The position numbers were made by a program, and so were the translations under genes. Shown here one piece after another: positions 45,189 to 54,372 of a stretch of DNA of 64,000 nucleotides (position 1 is its first letter; every line of letters begins with the position of its first letter). The DNA is from Citrifermentans bremense. GTDB lineage: Bacteria; Desulfobacterota; Desulfuromonadia; Geobacterales; Geobacteraceae. The notes beneath the pieces are model-generated. The model ran no database searches and had not been told where the DNA came from. It was given only the letters and a program-made list of their open reading frames with translations. The stretch spans positions 1,652,001 to 1,716,000 of the forward strand of contig NZ_AP023213.1 in the NCBI RefSeq assembly GCF_014218275.1. The letters are read 5' to 3'.

Positions 45189-45220
45189 TCTTCCCGGGGG
45201 ATGCCCCATAGGAGTCCGCC

Positions 45221-46012
45221 ATCAAACGACTAGCCACCGCAGCGGTGCTGCTGCCGCTTGTGATACTGTTCATCCTGAAGTCCTCGGCGTTCCAGTTCTC
45301 GCTGCTGGTTTTCCTCCTGGCCCTCCTGGGGCTCGACGAGTTCTACCGGATGGCGCTCCCGGCCCGTCGCGGCGAGGGGATGGCGGCTGCCGCCGCCGGC
45401 GCCTGCTCCATCTTCACCATTTTCTCGGGGAACCCCGTGTTCCCCCTCATGGCGCTTACCGTGGCTGTGCTCGCTTTCTGCCTGGTCTCGCTCTTCAGGC
45501 TCAAGGAGATACGGCAGGCCGCACCGGACGCGGCCCTGCTGCTAACCGGCTTTCTCTACGTGCCGCTGCTCCTTGCCCACCTGGTACTGATCAGGATGCT
45601 CCCGCACGGCGTCTCCTGGCTCTTCCTGATCATGGTCATCGTCATGGCGGGCGACAGCGCCGCCTACTACGTCGGCTCCACCTTCGGCAAAAACAGGCTT
45701 TACCCTGCGGTGAGCCCGAAAAAGAGCATCGAGGGGTCCGTGGGGGGACTCGCCGGCAGCCTGGTCGGCGCCCTGATCGCCAAGTACACCTTCTTCCCGG
45801 AGCTCTCCTTTGCAGACTGCGTCGCCACGGCGCTTCTTCTGGGGGTTCTGGGACAGCTGGGGGATCTCTTCGAATCGCTCATCAAGAGAAGCTGCGGCGT
45901 CAAGGATTCCGGCACAATAGTCCCCGGTCACGGAGGGATTCTGGACCGGCTGGACAGCATCCTTTTCGCGGCGCCTGCCGCGTATTACTACGCCTATTTC
46001 CTGCTTCGCTGA
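45221..46012 (+). CDS. cdsA: CDP-diglyceride synthase, probable ATC start
   Basis: A 263-residue membrane enzyme making CDP-diacylglycerol. The C-terminal signature LIKRSCGVKDSGTIVPGHGG followed by ILDRLDS is intact, with about seven membrane segments. Start choice: AGGAG at 45210-45214 is six bases before ATC at 45221, and translation from there gives (M)KRLATAAVLLPLV, the usual CdsA N-terminus. No ATG, GTG or TTG lies between the in-frame stop at 45209 and GTG 45245. That GTG is 30 bases from the ribosome-binding site and would cut into the first membrane segment. An AUC start is therefore likely. Confidence 0.9.
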   Translation: MKRLATAAVLLPLVILFILKSSAFQFSLLVFLLALLGLDEFYRMALPARRGEGMAAAAAGACSIFTIFSGNPVFPLMALTVAVLAFCLVSLFRLKEIRQAAPDAALLLTGFLYVPLLLAHLVLIRMLPHGVSWLFLIMVIVMAGDSAAYYVGSTFGKNRLYPAVSPKKSIEGSVGGLAGSLVGALIAKYTFFPELSFADCVATALLLGVLGQLGDLFESLIKRSCGVKDSGTIVPGHGGILDRLDSILFAAPAAYYYAYFLLR

Positions 46013-46119
46013 TCAAGCGGGGCGCCTCGGCGTCCCGGCAACTGCCGCCGCCCTGGCCGCTCCCGGCCCCGGTGTACGCGGGTTCCGGCGTACTTGACTT
46101 GAGATAACTGCGAGGGAAA

Positions 46120-47277
46120 ATGAAAAACCTCACCATTTTAGGATCCACAGGTTCCATAGGGGTCAGCACCCTCGACGTGGTCGCCGCGCATCCGGACATG
46201 TTCCGGGTGGTGGCGCTCACAGCCGGCAACAACCTCGAACTGTTGAAAAGCCAGATCGAGACCTTCAGGCCGGAGCTGGTTTCGGTTCTGACCGCCGAGA
46301 AGGCCCAGGTCCTGAGCCGCTCCCTGACTGGCAAAAAGCCGGAAATCATGCACGGCGTCGAGGGGATGATCGCCGCCGCCACCGCATCCGCAACCACCAT
46401 GGTGGTTGCGGCCATCGTCGGCGCAGCCGGGCTCGTCCCCACCACCGCCGCGATCATGGCGGGAAAGGACGTGGCGCTTGCCAACAAGGAGACGCTGGTC
46501 ACCGCGGGGCACCTGGTGATGCAGATGGTGCGCGATAAGAAGGTGAAGCTCTACCCGGTCGACAGCGAGCACTGCGCCGTGTTCCAGTCCATGGCGGGGC
46601 ACCGCTGCCAGGACATAGCGCGGGTGATCCTCACCGCTTCCGGCGGTCCCTTCCTCAACTGGGGACAGGAGCAGCTGCAAAAGGCGACGGTCTCAGACGC
46701 GCTCAACCATCCCAACTGGAGCATGGGGAAAAAGATCACCGTCGATTCCGCCACCATGATGAACAAGGGGCTGGAGGTGATCGAGGCGCGCTGGCTCTTC
46801 GACATCCCGGTGCAGAGAATAGCGGTAAACATCCACCCGCAGAGCATCATCCATTCCATGGTGGAATACGTGGACGGGAGCGTGATGGCGCAGCTTGGGA
46901 CCCCCGACATGAAGGGGCCCATCGCCTACGCGCTCAGCTACCCGGCACGTGTCACCTCCGGAGTAAAGCCGCTCGATCTCACCGCACTTTCGGGGCTCAC
47001 CTTCTTCAAGCCCGACACCGATCGGTTCCCGGCGCTGAAACTGGCCTACCGGGCGGCCGACGCCGGGGAGAGCATGCCGGCGGTCATGAACGCCGCCAAC
47101 GAGATCGCCGTCGAGACCTTCCTGGAAGGGAGGATCGGTTTCATGGCCATAGCAGAGGCCATCGAGAAGGTGATGGACCTGCACGCGCCGCACGCGCTGG
47201 CTTCCATCGAAGAGGTGCTGGAGGCCGACCGATGGGGCAGGAGAACCGCCAGGGAAGTCCTTGGCACAGGCAGCTGA
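46120..47277 (+). CDS. dxr: 1-deoxy-D-xylulose 5-phosphate reductoisomerase
   Basis: A 385-residue NADPH enzyme, the committed step of the MEP pathway. [15 protein letters not shown] is the NADPH loop, LANKETLV and [10 protein letters not shown] the metal and substrate site, and [18 protein letters not shown] the next signature. It works upstream of ispE in the same pathway. Spacing to cdsA is 107 bases. Confidence 0.97.
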   Translation: MKNLTILGSTGSIGVSTLDVVAAHPDMFRVVALTAGNNLELLKSQIETFRPELVSVLTAEKAQVLSRSLTGKKPEIMHGVEGMIAAATASATTMVVAAIVGAAGLVPTTAAIMAGKDVALANKETLVTAGHLVMQMVRDKKVKLYPVDSEHCAVFQSMAGHRCQDIARVILTASGGPFLNWGQEQLQKATVSDALNHPNWSMGKKITVDSATMMNKGLEVIEARWLFDIPVQRIAVNIHPQSIIHSMVEYVDGSVMAQLGTPDMKGPIAYALSYPARVTSGVKPLDLTALSGLTFFKPDTDRFPALKLAYRAADAGESMPAVMNAANEIAVETFLEGRIGFMAIAEAIEKVMDLHAPHALASIEEVLEADRWGRRTAREVLGTGS

Positions 47278-47372
47278 AACAAAGACTTCTCTTCGGGTGC
47301 AATAGGGCACACGAAGGCACCAGCTTTCCGGTGCGGGCCGGCCGCCGGCCGCAATCCGGTTGAGGAAACGTT

Positions 47373-48437
47373 ATGAGCATACTTTTCGCGATCATCGCCC
47401 TCGGGGCACTGATTTTCTTCCATGAGCTCGGACACTTCCTCTTCGCCAAGGCTTTTGGAGTCGGGGTGGAGAAATTCTCTCTCGGCTTCGGCCCGAAGAT
47501 CTACGGGAAGAAGGTGGGCGAGACCGAGTACCTCTTGTCGGCACTCCCCTTGGGGGGGTACGTGAAAATGGTGGGGGAGGGGGAGGACGCCGAGATCTCA
47601 GACGAGGACCGCGCCCGCTCCTTTGCCGAAAAACCGGTGCTGCAGCGGATCGTCATCGTGGCGGCCGGGCCGGTCTTCAACCTGCTCTTCGCCTACATCC
47701 TTTTCATCATCATCTTCATGATCGGGGTCCCCGCCGTCACCACAAAGGTAGGGGACGTGGTTGCCGACAAGCCCGCAGCCAAGGCGGGCGTGAAGCCCGG
47801 CGACACCATCCGCTCCGTGAACGGCAAGCCCGTGGCGCGCTGGGACGACTTCGCCAAGATCATCGCCGAGGGGAAGCTCGCGCCGGTCGAGGTGGAGGTG
47901 CAGCGCGGCCAGACCCCCTTGAAGTTCACCATGGTCCCGGAGAGCCGCACCAGCAAGAACCTCCTGGGCGACACGGTGACCCAGCCGGTCATCGGCGTCG
48001 TCGCAGCCGGTGAAACGGTGATCGACCATTTCCCCCCAGGCGAGGCGATCTCCAGGGGAAGCGCCCAGTGCTGGAACGTGATCCGGCTCACCGTGCTGTC
48101 GCTGGTGCGCCTCGTGGAACGCGCCATCCCGCTGGACAACATCGGCGGCCCGATCATGATCGTGAAGATGGCGGGCGAGCAGGCGGCGGCAGGCGGGGTG
48201 AGCTTCCTCGCCTTCGTGGCGCTATTGTCGGTGAACCTCGGCGTCTTGAACCTTTTGCCGGTTCCGATTCTCGACGGCGGGCACCTCGCCTTTTTCGTCA
48301 TCGAACTGATGACTGGCAGGCCGGTCAGCAAGAGGGCCCGGGAGATAGCCCAGCAGGTGGGGCTCGTGCTCCTGATCGGGCTCATGATGCTCGCCTTCTA
48401 CAACGACATCGCCCGCATGTTCGCCCAGAAGGCGTAG
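47373..48437 (+). CDS. rseP: Site-2 protease RseP
   Basis: A 354-residue intramembrane zinc protease. HELGH is in the first membrane segment (IFFHELGHFLFAK), a single PDZ domain at about residues 125-200 (KAGVKPGDTIRSVNGKPV) and the NLLPVPILDGGHL motif in the third segment. It probably cleaves anti-sigma factors or signal peptide remnants. The position between dxr and tsaB is conserved in many bacteria. Confidence 0.95.
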   Translation: MSILFAIIALGALIFFHELGHFLFAKAFGVGVEKFSLGFGPKIYGKKVGETEYLLSALPLGGYVKMVGEGEDAEISDEDRARSFAEKPVLQRIVIVAAGPVFNLLFAYILFIIIFMIGVPAVTTKVGDVVADKPAAKAGVKPGDTIRSVNGKPVARWDDFAKIIAEGKLAPVEVEVQRGQTPLKFTMVPESRTSKNLLGDTVTQPVIGVVAAGETVIDHFPPGEAISRGSAQCWNVIRLTVLSLVRLVERAIPLDNIGGPIMIVKMAGEQAAAGGVSFLAFVALLSVNLGVLNLLPVPILDGGHLAFFVIELMTGRPVSKRAREIAQQVGLVLLIGLMMLAFYNDIARMFAQKA

Positions 48438-48457
48438 CGGCAGACAGGAAAACCCCA

Positions 48458-49150
48458 GTGAAGATACTCACCGTCGACACCTCCAGCAACTGCTCCTCCG
48501 TCTCCTTAAGCGACGGCTCCACCCTTCTGGGGGAGTGCGTCCTGGGCGAGGACCGCTCCAACTCCGGACGCCTGCTCGAATCCGTCTCCGGACTTTTGAA
48601 GGCGGCGCGGCTTGAACCGGAGGGGCTCGACGCCCTTGCGGTCTCCCTGGGGCCCGGTTCCTTCACCGGGGTCAGGGTCGGCATCGCGACGGTGAAGGGG
48701 CTTGCCATCGCCACCGGGAAGCCGGTCGTCGGTTTCTCTTCGCTCGCCATGCTGGCGATGAACCTCCCCTTCAGCTCCCACCCGGTCGCCCCCATGTACG
48801 ACGCCAGAAAGAGCGAGGTTTATGCGGCGCTTTACCGCTGCGGCTCGCTTCCCGAAGAGCTCGTTCCCGATGCGGTGATCGGGCCGCAGGAGTTTCTTTC
48901 GGGGATCACTCAACCCACCATCTTCGTCGGCGACGGCGCCGTTCGCTACCGCGAGCTGATCGTCTCGACCCTAGGGGAGCTCGCCATCTTTCCGCCCTGG
49001 CACTTGAACCTCCCGAGGGCCTGCGCCGGTGCCGTGATCGCCCGCGAGGCGGCCCTTTCCGGGAAGTTCACCCCCCTTGCTTTGCTCAACCCCACCTACC
49101 TGCGCGCCTCCGAGGCGGAGATAGCCAAACGCCGCCGCGAGGGGCTTTAA
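48458..49150 (+). CDS. tsaB: tRNA t6A synthesis protein TsaB
   Basis: A 230-residue ASKHA-fold partner of TsaD in N6-threonylcarbamoyladenosine formation. KILTVDTSSNCSSVSL, SLGPGSFTGVRVGIATVKGL and MYDARKSEVYAALY are family blocks. The GTG start at 48458 follows AGGAAAACC. It is 20 bases after rseP, probably in the same operon. Confidence 0.92.
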   Translation: MKILTVDTSSNCSSVSLSDGSTLLGECVLGEDRSNSGRLLESVSGLLKAARLEPEGLDALAVSLGPGSFTGVRVGIATVKGLAIATGKPVVGFSSLAMLAMNLPFSSHPVAPMYDARKSEVYAALYRCGSLPEELVPDAVIGPQEFLSGITQPTIFVGDGAVRYRELIVSTLGELAIFPPWHLNLPRACAGAVIAREAALSGKFTPLALLNPTYLRASEAEIAKRRREGL

Positions 49151-49166
49151 CGCCGTTTGGAAGCAG

Positions 49167-49195
49167 TTGACAGTTCGGTTTTAATGTATTATGTT
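49167..49195 (+). promoter_or_regulatory. Sigma-70-type promoter upstream of ilvD
   Basis: TTGACA at 49167-49172, a 17-base spacer and TATGTT at 49190-49195, leaving a leader of about 105 bases before ilvD. Confidence 0.6.
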
Positions 49196-49307
49196 GTCCT
49201 TTCCTTAGTTCTCCGATAACCCTTCTTAAACACTCAATTTTTAACCATATCAACGGCCGGTTTGACGATGCCGAACAGTGTCGCAGCCGGTTTAAGGGGA
49301 AATCTAT

Positions 49308-50969
49308 ATGCGTAGCGACACTATCACCCAAGGTTTGGAACGGACCCCGCACCGCGCGCTCCTGAAAGGAACGGGCCTGCCGCAAAGCGAGATGGGAAAG
49401 CCGTTCATCGGCATCGCTACCAGCTTCACCGATCTCATCCCGGGTCATGTTGGCATGCGCGACCTGGAGCGTTTCATCGAGAAGGGTGTCCACACAGGCG
49501 GCGGTTACTCCTTCTTCTTCGGGATCCCCGGGGTCTGCGACGGCATCTCTATGGGACACAAGGGGATGCACTACTCCCTCCCCACCCGCGAGCTGATCGC
49601 GGACATGGTCGAGTCCGTCGCCGAGGCGCATCGCCTGGACGGCCTGGTGCTTTTGACCAACTGCGACAAGATCACCCCGGGCATGCTCATGGCTGCCGCG
49701 AGGCTCGACATCCCCTGCATCGTCGTCACCGCAGGCCCCATGATGAGCGGCCGCGGCGACGCGGGTAGGAAGTACTCCTTCGTCACCGACACCTTCGAAG
49801 CGATGGCGCGCTACAAGGCAGGCGTCATCGACGACGCGGAACTCGCGCGTTGCGAAGAGAACGCCTGCCCGGGCATGGGTTCCTGCCAGGGGCTCTTCAC
49901 CGCCAACACCATGGCCATTCTCACCGAGACGCTCGGCATGAGCCTGCCGCGCTGCGGCACGGCACTCGCCGTCTCTGCGCTCAAGCGCCGCATCGCCTTC
50001 GCCTCCGGCGAGCGCATCGTCGACCTGGTGCGCCAGAACATCACCCCCCGCTCGATCATGACCCGCGAGGCGTTCGAGAACGCCATCAGGGTGGACCTGG
50101 CCCTTGGGGGCTCCTCCAACACGGTGCTGCACCTTCTCGCCATCGCCCACGAGGCTGGCGTAGAGCTCCCTCTTGAGACCTTCGACATCTTGGCCAAGGA
50201 GACCCCGCAGCTTGCCTCCATGAATCCGGCGGGCGAGCACTTCATGGAGGATCTCGACGTGGCCGGCGGCGTCGCAGGGGTGCTGAAGCAGTTGGGGGAC
50301 AAGATCCACGACTGCCCGACCCTCATGGGGCTCAGCACCAAGGAGATCGTTGCGAGCCTCAAGGGTGTCGACGAGGAAGTTATCCATCCGCTCTCCGACC
50401 CGGTCAAGAAGGAAGGGGGCATCGCCGTTCTCTTCGGCAACATCTGCCCCAAAGGCGCGGTGGTCAAGCAGTCGGGCGTTTCCGACAAGATGATGAAGTT
50501 TACCGGCACCGCGCGCTGCTTCGATTCCGAGGACAAGGCCATGGCCGCCATGATGGGCGGCGTGGTGAAGGGTGGCGACGTGGTCGTCATCCGCTACGAG
50601 GGGCCCAAAGGGGGGCCGGGTATGCGCGAGATGCTCGCTCCCACCGCGGCGCTCATGGGACTTGGCCTTGGGGACTCCGTGGCGCTCATCACCGACGGGC
50701 GCTTTTCCGGCGGCACCCGCGGCCCCTGCATCGGCCACATAGCACCCGAAGCTGCCGCAGGGGGACCTATCGGCCTCATCGAGGACGGCGACACCATTGA
50801 ACTGGACATCCCGGCACGTTCGCTCAAGGTACTTGTGAGCGACGAGGTGCTGGCAGAAAGGCGCGCCCGCTGGGTCGCCCCCGAGCCGAAGATCAAAAAG
50901 GGTTGGCTCGCCCGCTACGCGAAGGTGGTTACCTCGGCCCACACAGGCGCCATCACCACCGCTGAATAA
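49308..50969 (+). CDS. ilvD: Dihydroxy-acid dehydratase
   Basis: A 553-residue iron-sulfur dehydratase of Val/Ile/Leu synthesis. Cluster cysteines lie in [19 protein letters not shown] and near [31 protein letters not shown] is the C-terminal active-site signature. The ATG at 49308 is preceded by AAGGGGAA. It starts the ilvD-ilvB-ilvN run. Confidence 0.97.
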   Translation: MRSDTITQGLERTPHRALLKGTGLPQSEMGKPFIGIATSFTDLIPGHVGMRDLERFIEKGVHTGGGYSFFFGIPGVCDGISMGHKGMHYSLPTRELIADMVESVAEAHRLDGLVLLTNCDKITPGMLMAAARLDIPCIVVTAGPMMSGRGDAGRKYSFVTDTFEAMARYKAGVIDDAELARCEENACPGMGSCQGLFTANTMAILTETLGMSLPRCGTALAVSALKRRIAFASGERIVDLVRQNITPRSIMTREAFENAIRVDLALGGSSNTVLHLLAIAHEAGVELPLETFDILAKETPQLASMNPAGEHFMEDLDVAGGVAGVLKQLGDKIHDCPTLMGLSTKEIVASLKGVDEEVIHPLSDPVKKEGGIAVLFGNICPKGAVVKQSGVSDKMMKFTGTARCFDSEDKAMAAMMGGVVKGGDVVVIRYEGPKGGPGMREMLAPTAALMGLGLGDSVALITDGRFSGGTRGPCIGHIAPEAAAGGPIGLIEDGDTIELDIPARSLKVLVSDEVLAERRARWVAPEPKIKKGWLARYAKVVTSAHTGAITTAE

Positions 50970-51125
50970 AACCTCGACCCCCTTTACCAAGGGGCAGGGG
51001 CAGGCCCGCCTTTACCATGGCGGCGTCGGCCTCAGGGGACGGCTTCATTACTAGTGGTTCCAGGCTTACCAAGCCCGGGATCGATCAATAGCAGGCAGGC
51101 AAACTGCCGCGGCATGGGGGAAAAC

Positions 51126-52826
51126 ATGAAAATGAACGGCGCACGAATTCTGTTGGAGTGCCTCAAACGGGAGGGGGTCGACACGATCTTCGGCTATCCC
51201 GGGGGTACGGTAATCAACCTCTACGACGAGCTCTTCTCGTTCAAGGAGATCAGGCACATCCTGCCGCGCCACGAGCAGGCGGGGGTCCACGCGGCGGACG
51301 GCTACGCGCGCGCGACGGGAAAGGTCGGCGTCGCCATCGCCACCTCCGGTCCGGGCGCCACCAACACCATCACCGGCATCGCCACCGCCTACATGGACTC
51401 CATCCCGATGGTGATCATCACCGGTCAGGTTCCCACCGCGCTGATCGGCAACGACGCCTTCCAGGAAGCCGACATCATCGGTATCACCCGTCCCTGCACC
51501 AAGCACAACTTCCTGGTGAAGGACGTCAAAGACCTCCCCACCATCATGAAGAAGGCGTTCTACATCGCCCGCACCGGCCGCCCCGGCCCGGTCCTCGTTG
51601 ACCTTCCCAAAGACGTGCAGATGGCGCAGGCCGAGTTCAAGTACCCGGAGACGGTAGAGATCCGCGGCTACAAGCCGAACCTCGAAGGGCACCCTAAGCA
51701 GGTGGAGAAGGCGGTCACCATGATCACCCAGGCCAAGCGCCCGGTGATCTACGTAGGGGGCGGCGTCATCCTCGGGAACGCCGCGGCTGAACTGACCGCC
51801 TTTGCCAAGCGGCTCGCCATCCCGGTTACCACAACCCTCATGGGGCTTGGGGCCTTCCCCGAGAACGACCCGCAGTCGCTGGGACTCCTCGGCATGCACG
51901 GCACCTATTACGCCAACATGGCGGTGTCGAACTGCGACGTCCTGATCGCCATCGGCGCCCGTTTCGACGACCGCGTCACCGGCAAGATCGCCTCCTTCGC
52001 GCCCCACGCGAAGATCGTGCATGTAGACGTCGATCCCACCTCGATCAAGAAGAACGTCCGCGTCGACCTCCCCATTGTCGGTGACGTCCGCGACGTCCTC
52101 GCAAAGATGCTTAAGGCCGCCGAGCAGGTTTGCCCCGATGCCAAGGCATGCCAGGACGCCATCGCCCCCTGGACCGCCGAGATCGAAGGGTGGAAGGCGA
52201 AGCACCCCATGTCCTACAAGCAGTCGACCACCACTATCAAGCCGCAGTACGTGATCCAGAGGCTGCGCGCCCTATCCGACGCCGACGCCATCGTCGCCAC
52301 CGACGTGGGGCAGCACCAGATGTGGACCGCCCAGTTCTTCGGCTTCACCACCCCGAGGACGCTTCTTTCCTCCGGCGGCCTCGGCACCATGGGTTACGGC
52401 CTTCCCGCAGCCATGGGAGCGCAGGCGGCCTTTCCCGAGCGCCAGGTGATGGTGGTCTGCGGTGACGGCGGCTTCCAGATGAACATGCAGGAATTGGCCA
52501 CCATAGTGCAGAACCGGCTCAACGTGAAGATCGTCATCCTGAACAACAACTTCCTGGGCATGGTGCGCCAGTGGCAGGAGCTCTTCTTCGACAAGCGCTA
52601 CTCCTCCACCTGCATGGAACTCCCCATCGATTTCATAAAGCTCGCCGAAGCCTTCGGCGCCACCGGTCTCCAGGCCACCAAGGTCGAGGAGGTCGACGAG
52701 GTGATCAAGAAAGGGTTCGCCACCAAGGGCCCGGTCCTGATGGAATTCAAGGTCGCCCGCGAGGAGAAGGTGCTCCCGATGGTTCCCGCCGGAGCGTCGC
52801 TCACCGAGATGGTTCTGGCGTCGTAG
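51126..52826 (+). CDS. ilvB: Acetolactate synthase, large subunit
   Basis: A 566-residue thiamine diphosphate enzyme. The N-terminal DTIFGYPGG, the catalytic Glu in PRHEQAGVHAADGYAR, and the TPP/Mg motif CGDGGFQMNMQEL ... NNNFLGMVRQWQ are complete. The ATG at 51126 follows GGGGGAA. The regulatory subunit ilvN follows after a repeat-rich gap of 218 bases. Confidence 0.97.
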   Translation: MKMNGARILLECLKREGVDTIFGYPGGTVINLYDELFSFKEIRHILPRHEQAGVHAADGYARATGKVGVAIATSGPGATNTITGIATAYMDSIPMVIITGQVPTALIGNDAFQEADIIGITRPCTKHNFLVKDVKDLPTIMKKAFYIARTGRPGPVLVDLPKDVQMAQAEFKYPETVEIRGYKPNLEGHPKQVEKAVTMITQAKRPVIYVGGGVILGNAAAELTAFAKRLAIPVTTTLMGLGAFPENDPQSLGLLGMHGTYYANMAVSNCDVLIAIGARFDDRVTGKIASFAPHAKIVHVDVDPTSIKKNVRVDLPIVGDVRDVLAKMLKAAEQVCPDAKACQDAIAPWTAEIEGWKAKHPMSYKQSTTTIKPQYVIQRLRALSDADAIVATDVGQHQMWTAQFFGFTTPRTLLSSGGLGTMGYGLPAAMGAQAAFPERQVMVVCGDGGFQMNMQELATIVQNRLNVKIVILNNNFLGMVRQWQELFFDKRYSSTCMELPIDFIKLAEAFGATGLQATKVEEVDEVIKKGFATKGPVLMEFKVAREEKVLPMVPAGASLTEMVLAS

Positions 52827-52838
52827 GCGAACGTCAGA

Positions 52839-53031
52839 ACCAATTGGCAATGGACAATTGACAATTGACGATGAAAGTCGTCTGTCATTGCTCTTGTCAC
52901 GGTTTCGGCGCCGCCACTTAGGCAAAGCGGCTTTCCACTCACTTCGGCGTTGTCAATTGTCAATCGTCAATTGTCAATTGCCTTTCAGGCTTTAAGCGTT
53001 GTCAATTGTCCATTGTCAATTGTCAATTGCC
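52839..53031 (+). repeat. CAATTGACAATTG inverted-repeat element between ilvB and ilvN
   Basis: CCAATTGGCAATGGACAATT plus GACAATTGACGATG at 52840-52874 is mirrored by TTGTCAATTGTCAATCGTCA (52946 onward) and by a second reverse copy at about 52998-53031. An almost identical forward copy lies after leuC at 62782-62815. In the ilvBN mRNA this can fold into a long hairpin. Confidence 0.75.
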
Positions 53032-53044
53032 TTTGGAGGGTTTT

Positions 53045-53536
53045 ATGAAACACACCATAGCAGTGCTCGTAGAGAATGAATTCGGGGTTCTCTCCCGCGT
53101 GGTCGGCCTTTTCTCCGGCCGCGGCTTCAACATAGATTCGCTTACCGTCGCTCCCACCAACGACGAGGCGCTTTCCAGGATCACGCTGGTCACCCGTGGG
53201 GACGAGCAGATCATCGAGCAGATCACCAAGCAGCTCAACAAGCTGATAGACGTCATCAAGGTCATCGACTTCGAACCGGAAAACGCCATCGAGCGCGAGA
53301 TGGTGCTGGTCAAGGTCTCGGCCGAGGACCAAAGCCGCGCCGAGGTGCTGAGGATCGCCGACATCTTCCGCGCCAAGGTCATCGACGTGACACCCAAATC
53401 CTACACGCTTGAGGCGACCGGGGCTCCGGCCAAGGTGAGCGCCATGGTCGAGCTTTTGAGGCCCTTGGGTCTCAAGGAGCTGGTCAGCACCGGGCCGGTA
53501 GTGATCGGGCGCGGCGCCAAGGGGTGGAAGGGGTAG
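53045..53536 (+). CDS. ilvN: Acetolactate synthase, small regulatory subunit
   Basis: A 163-residue protein (also called IlvH). The N-terminal ACT domain begins KHTIAVLVENEFGVLSRVVG, then LFSGRGFNIDSLTVAPT; the C-terminal domain ends with LRPLGLKELVSTGPVVIGRG. It mediates valine feedback on IlvB. The ATG at 53045 follows TTTGGAGGG. A terminator follows, where a class I ilvC is commonly found in Geobacter. Confidence 0.95.
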   Translation: MKHTIAVLVENEFGVLSRVVGLFSGRGFNIDSLTVAPTNDEALSRITLVTRGDEQIIEQITKQLNKLIDVIKVIDFEPENAIEREMVLVKVSAEDQSRAEVLRIADIFRAKVIDVTPKSYTLEATGAPAKVSAMVELLRPLGLKELVSTGPVVIGRGAKGWKG

Positions 53537-53570
53537 CCCGGAGGGGGCTGCTTCACCCGTTAATCTTTCA

Positions 53571-53600
53571 TTGCACCAAAGGCCGTTTTCGGGCTATACT
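53571..53600 (+). promoter_or_regulatory. Sigma-70-type promoter ahead of psd, overlapping a hairpin
   Basis: TTGCAC (53571-53576), an 18-base spacer and TATACT (53595-53600). The spacer and -10 lie inside the terminator hairpin 53578-53637. Confidence 0.5.
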
Positions 53601-53637
53601 CCCGCGTTGGTGTGGGAGGCCCGGACACGGCCTTTTT
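53578..53637 (+). terminator. Long terminator hairpin between ilvN and psd
   Basis: AAAGGCCGT pairs with ACGGCCTTT, with inner CGGGC/GCCCG and CTCCC/GGGAG stems, followed by TTTTT. It separates the acetolactate synthase transcript from psd-pssA. Confidence 0.75.
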
Positions 53638-53712
53638 ATCGCCCTCATTCCGGTCGGCATCCGCTCACGCCGACCAAGGCTTCGCGAAACTAACTGACAA
53701 TGAGGTACTTTG

Positions 53713-54372
53713 ATGCGCAACACTGATACCCCGGTCGCTGTCGAGGGGTACCCCTTCATAGCCGGATTCGCCGTGACGACCCTGCTGCTGGCGCTGCTCG
53801 GGCAGTTCCTGCACTGGGGATTCTTTATCCCCGCCACGCTCTTCTTCGTCCTCACCGTTTTCACCGTCTTCTTCTTCAGAAACCCGGAGCGCACCACGCC
53901 CGGCGACGACAACACCGTGGTCGCCCCCGCCGACGGCGAGGTGATATTCCTGGGGAAGGTTATCGAGCCCCACACAAACGGCGAGTTCGAGAAGATCAGC
54001 ATCTTCATGTCCGTCTTCAACGTCCACGTGAACCGCGCGCCTATCAGCGGCAAGGTGGTAGACGGCTTTTACACCAAGGGTAAATTCTTCGATGTAAGGG
54101 ACGAGCGCGCCAGCTTCGAGAACGAACAGCAGGGGCTCGTGCTGGAGACCGCCTCGGGGCTCAGGATGGTCGTGGTGCAGGTGGCCGGCCTCATCGCCCG
54201 GCGCATCGTCTGCTATGCGAAGACCGGCGACCTCCTGACCCGCGGGCGCCGTTACGGCCTGATCCGCTTCGGGTCGCGCCTGGACATCTACCTCCCGCTC
54301 GGGACCAGGATAGACGTGGTCATGGGACAGAAAACGGTTGCAGGGGAGACCGTACTGGGGATACTGCCGTGA
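53713..54372 (+). CDS. psd: Phosphatidylserine decarboxylase (short, archaeal-type)
   Basis: A 219-residue proenzyme. Two membrane segments at residues 14-55 are followed by FFRNPERTTP, APADGEV, ISIFMSVFNVHVNRAP and the self-cleavage site RFGS (Gly-Ser) near residue 195, which generates the pyruvoyl group. The ATG at 53713 is chosen over TTG 53710. Its stop overlaps pssA by four bases (GTGA), so substrate maker and user are co-translated. Confidence 0.93.
   Translation: MRNTDTPVAVEGYPFIAGFAVTTLLLALLGQFLHWGFFIPATLFFVLTVFTVFFFRNPERTTPGDDNTVVAPADGEVIFLGKVIEPHTNGEFEKISIFMSVFNVHVNRAPISGKVVDGFYTKGKFFDVRDERASFENEQQGLVLETASGLRMVVVQVAGLIARRIVCYAKTGDLLTRGRRYGLIRFGSRLDIYLPLGTRIDVVMGQKTVAGETVLGILP

Noticed and set aside
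49086-50990. 634-codon minus-strand frame opposite ilvD
   Set aside because: The plus strand carries an intact ilvD with cluster motifs; the complement has no family features.
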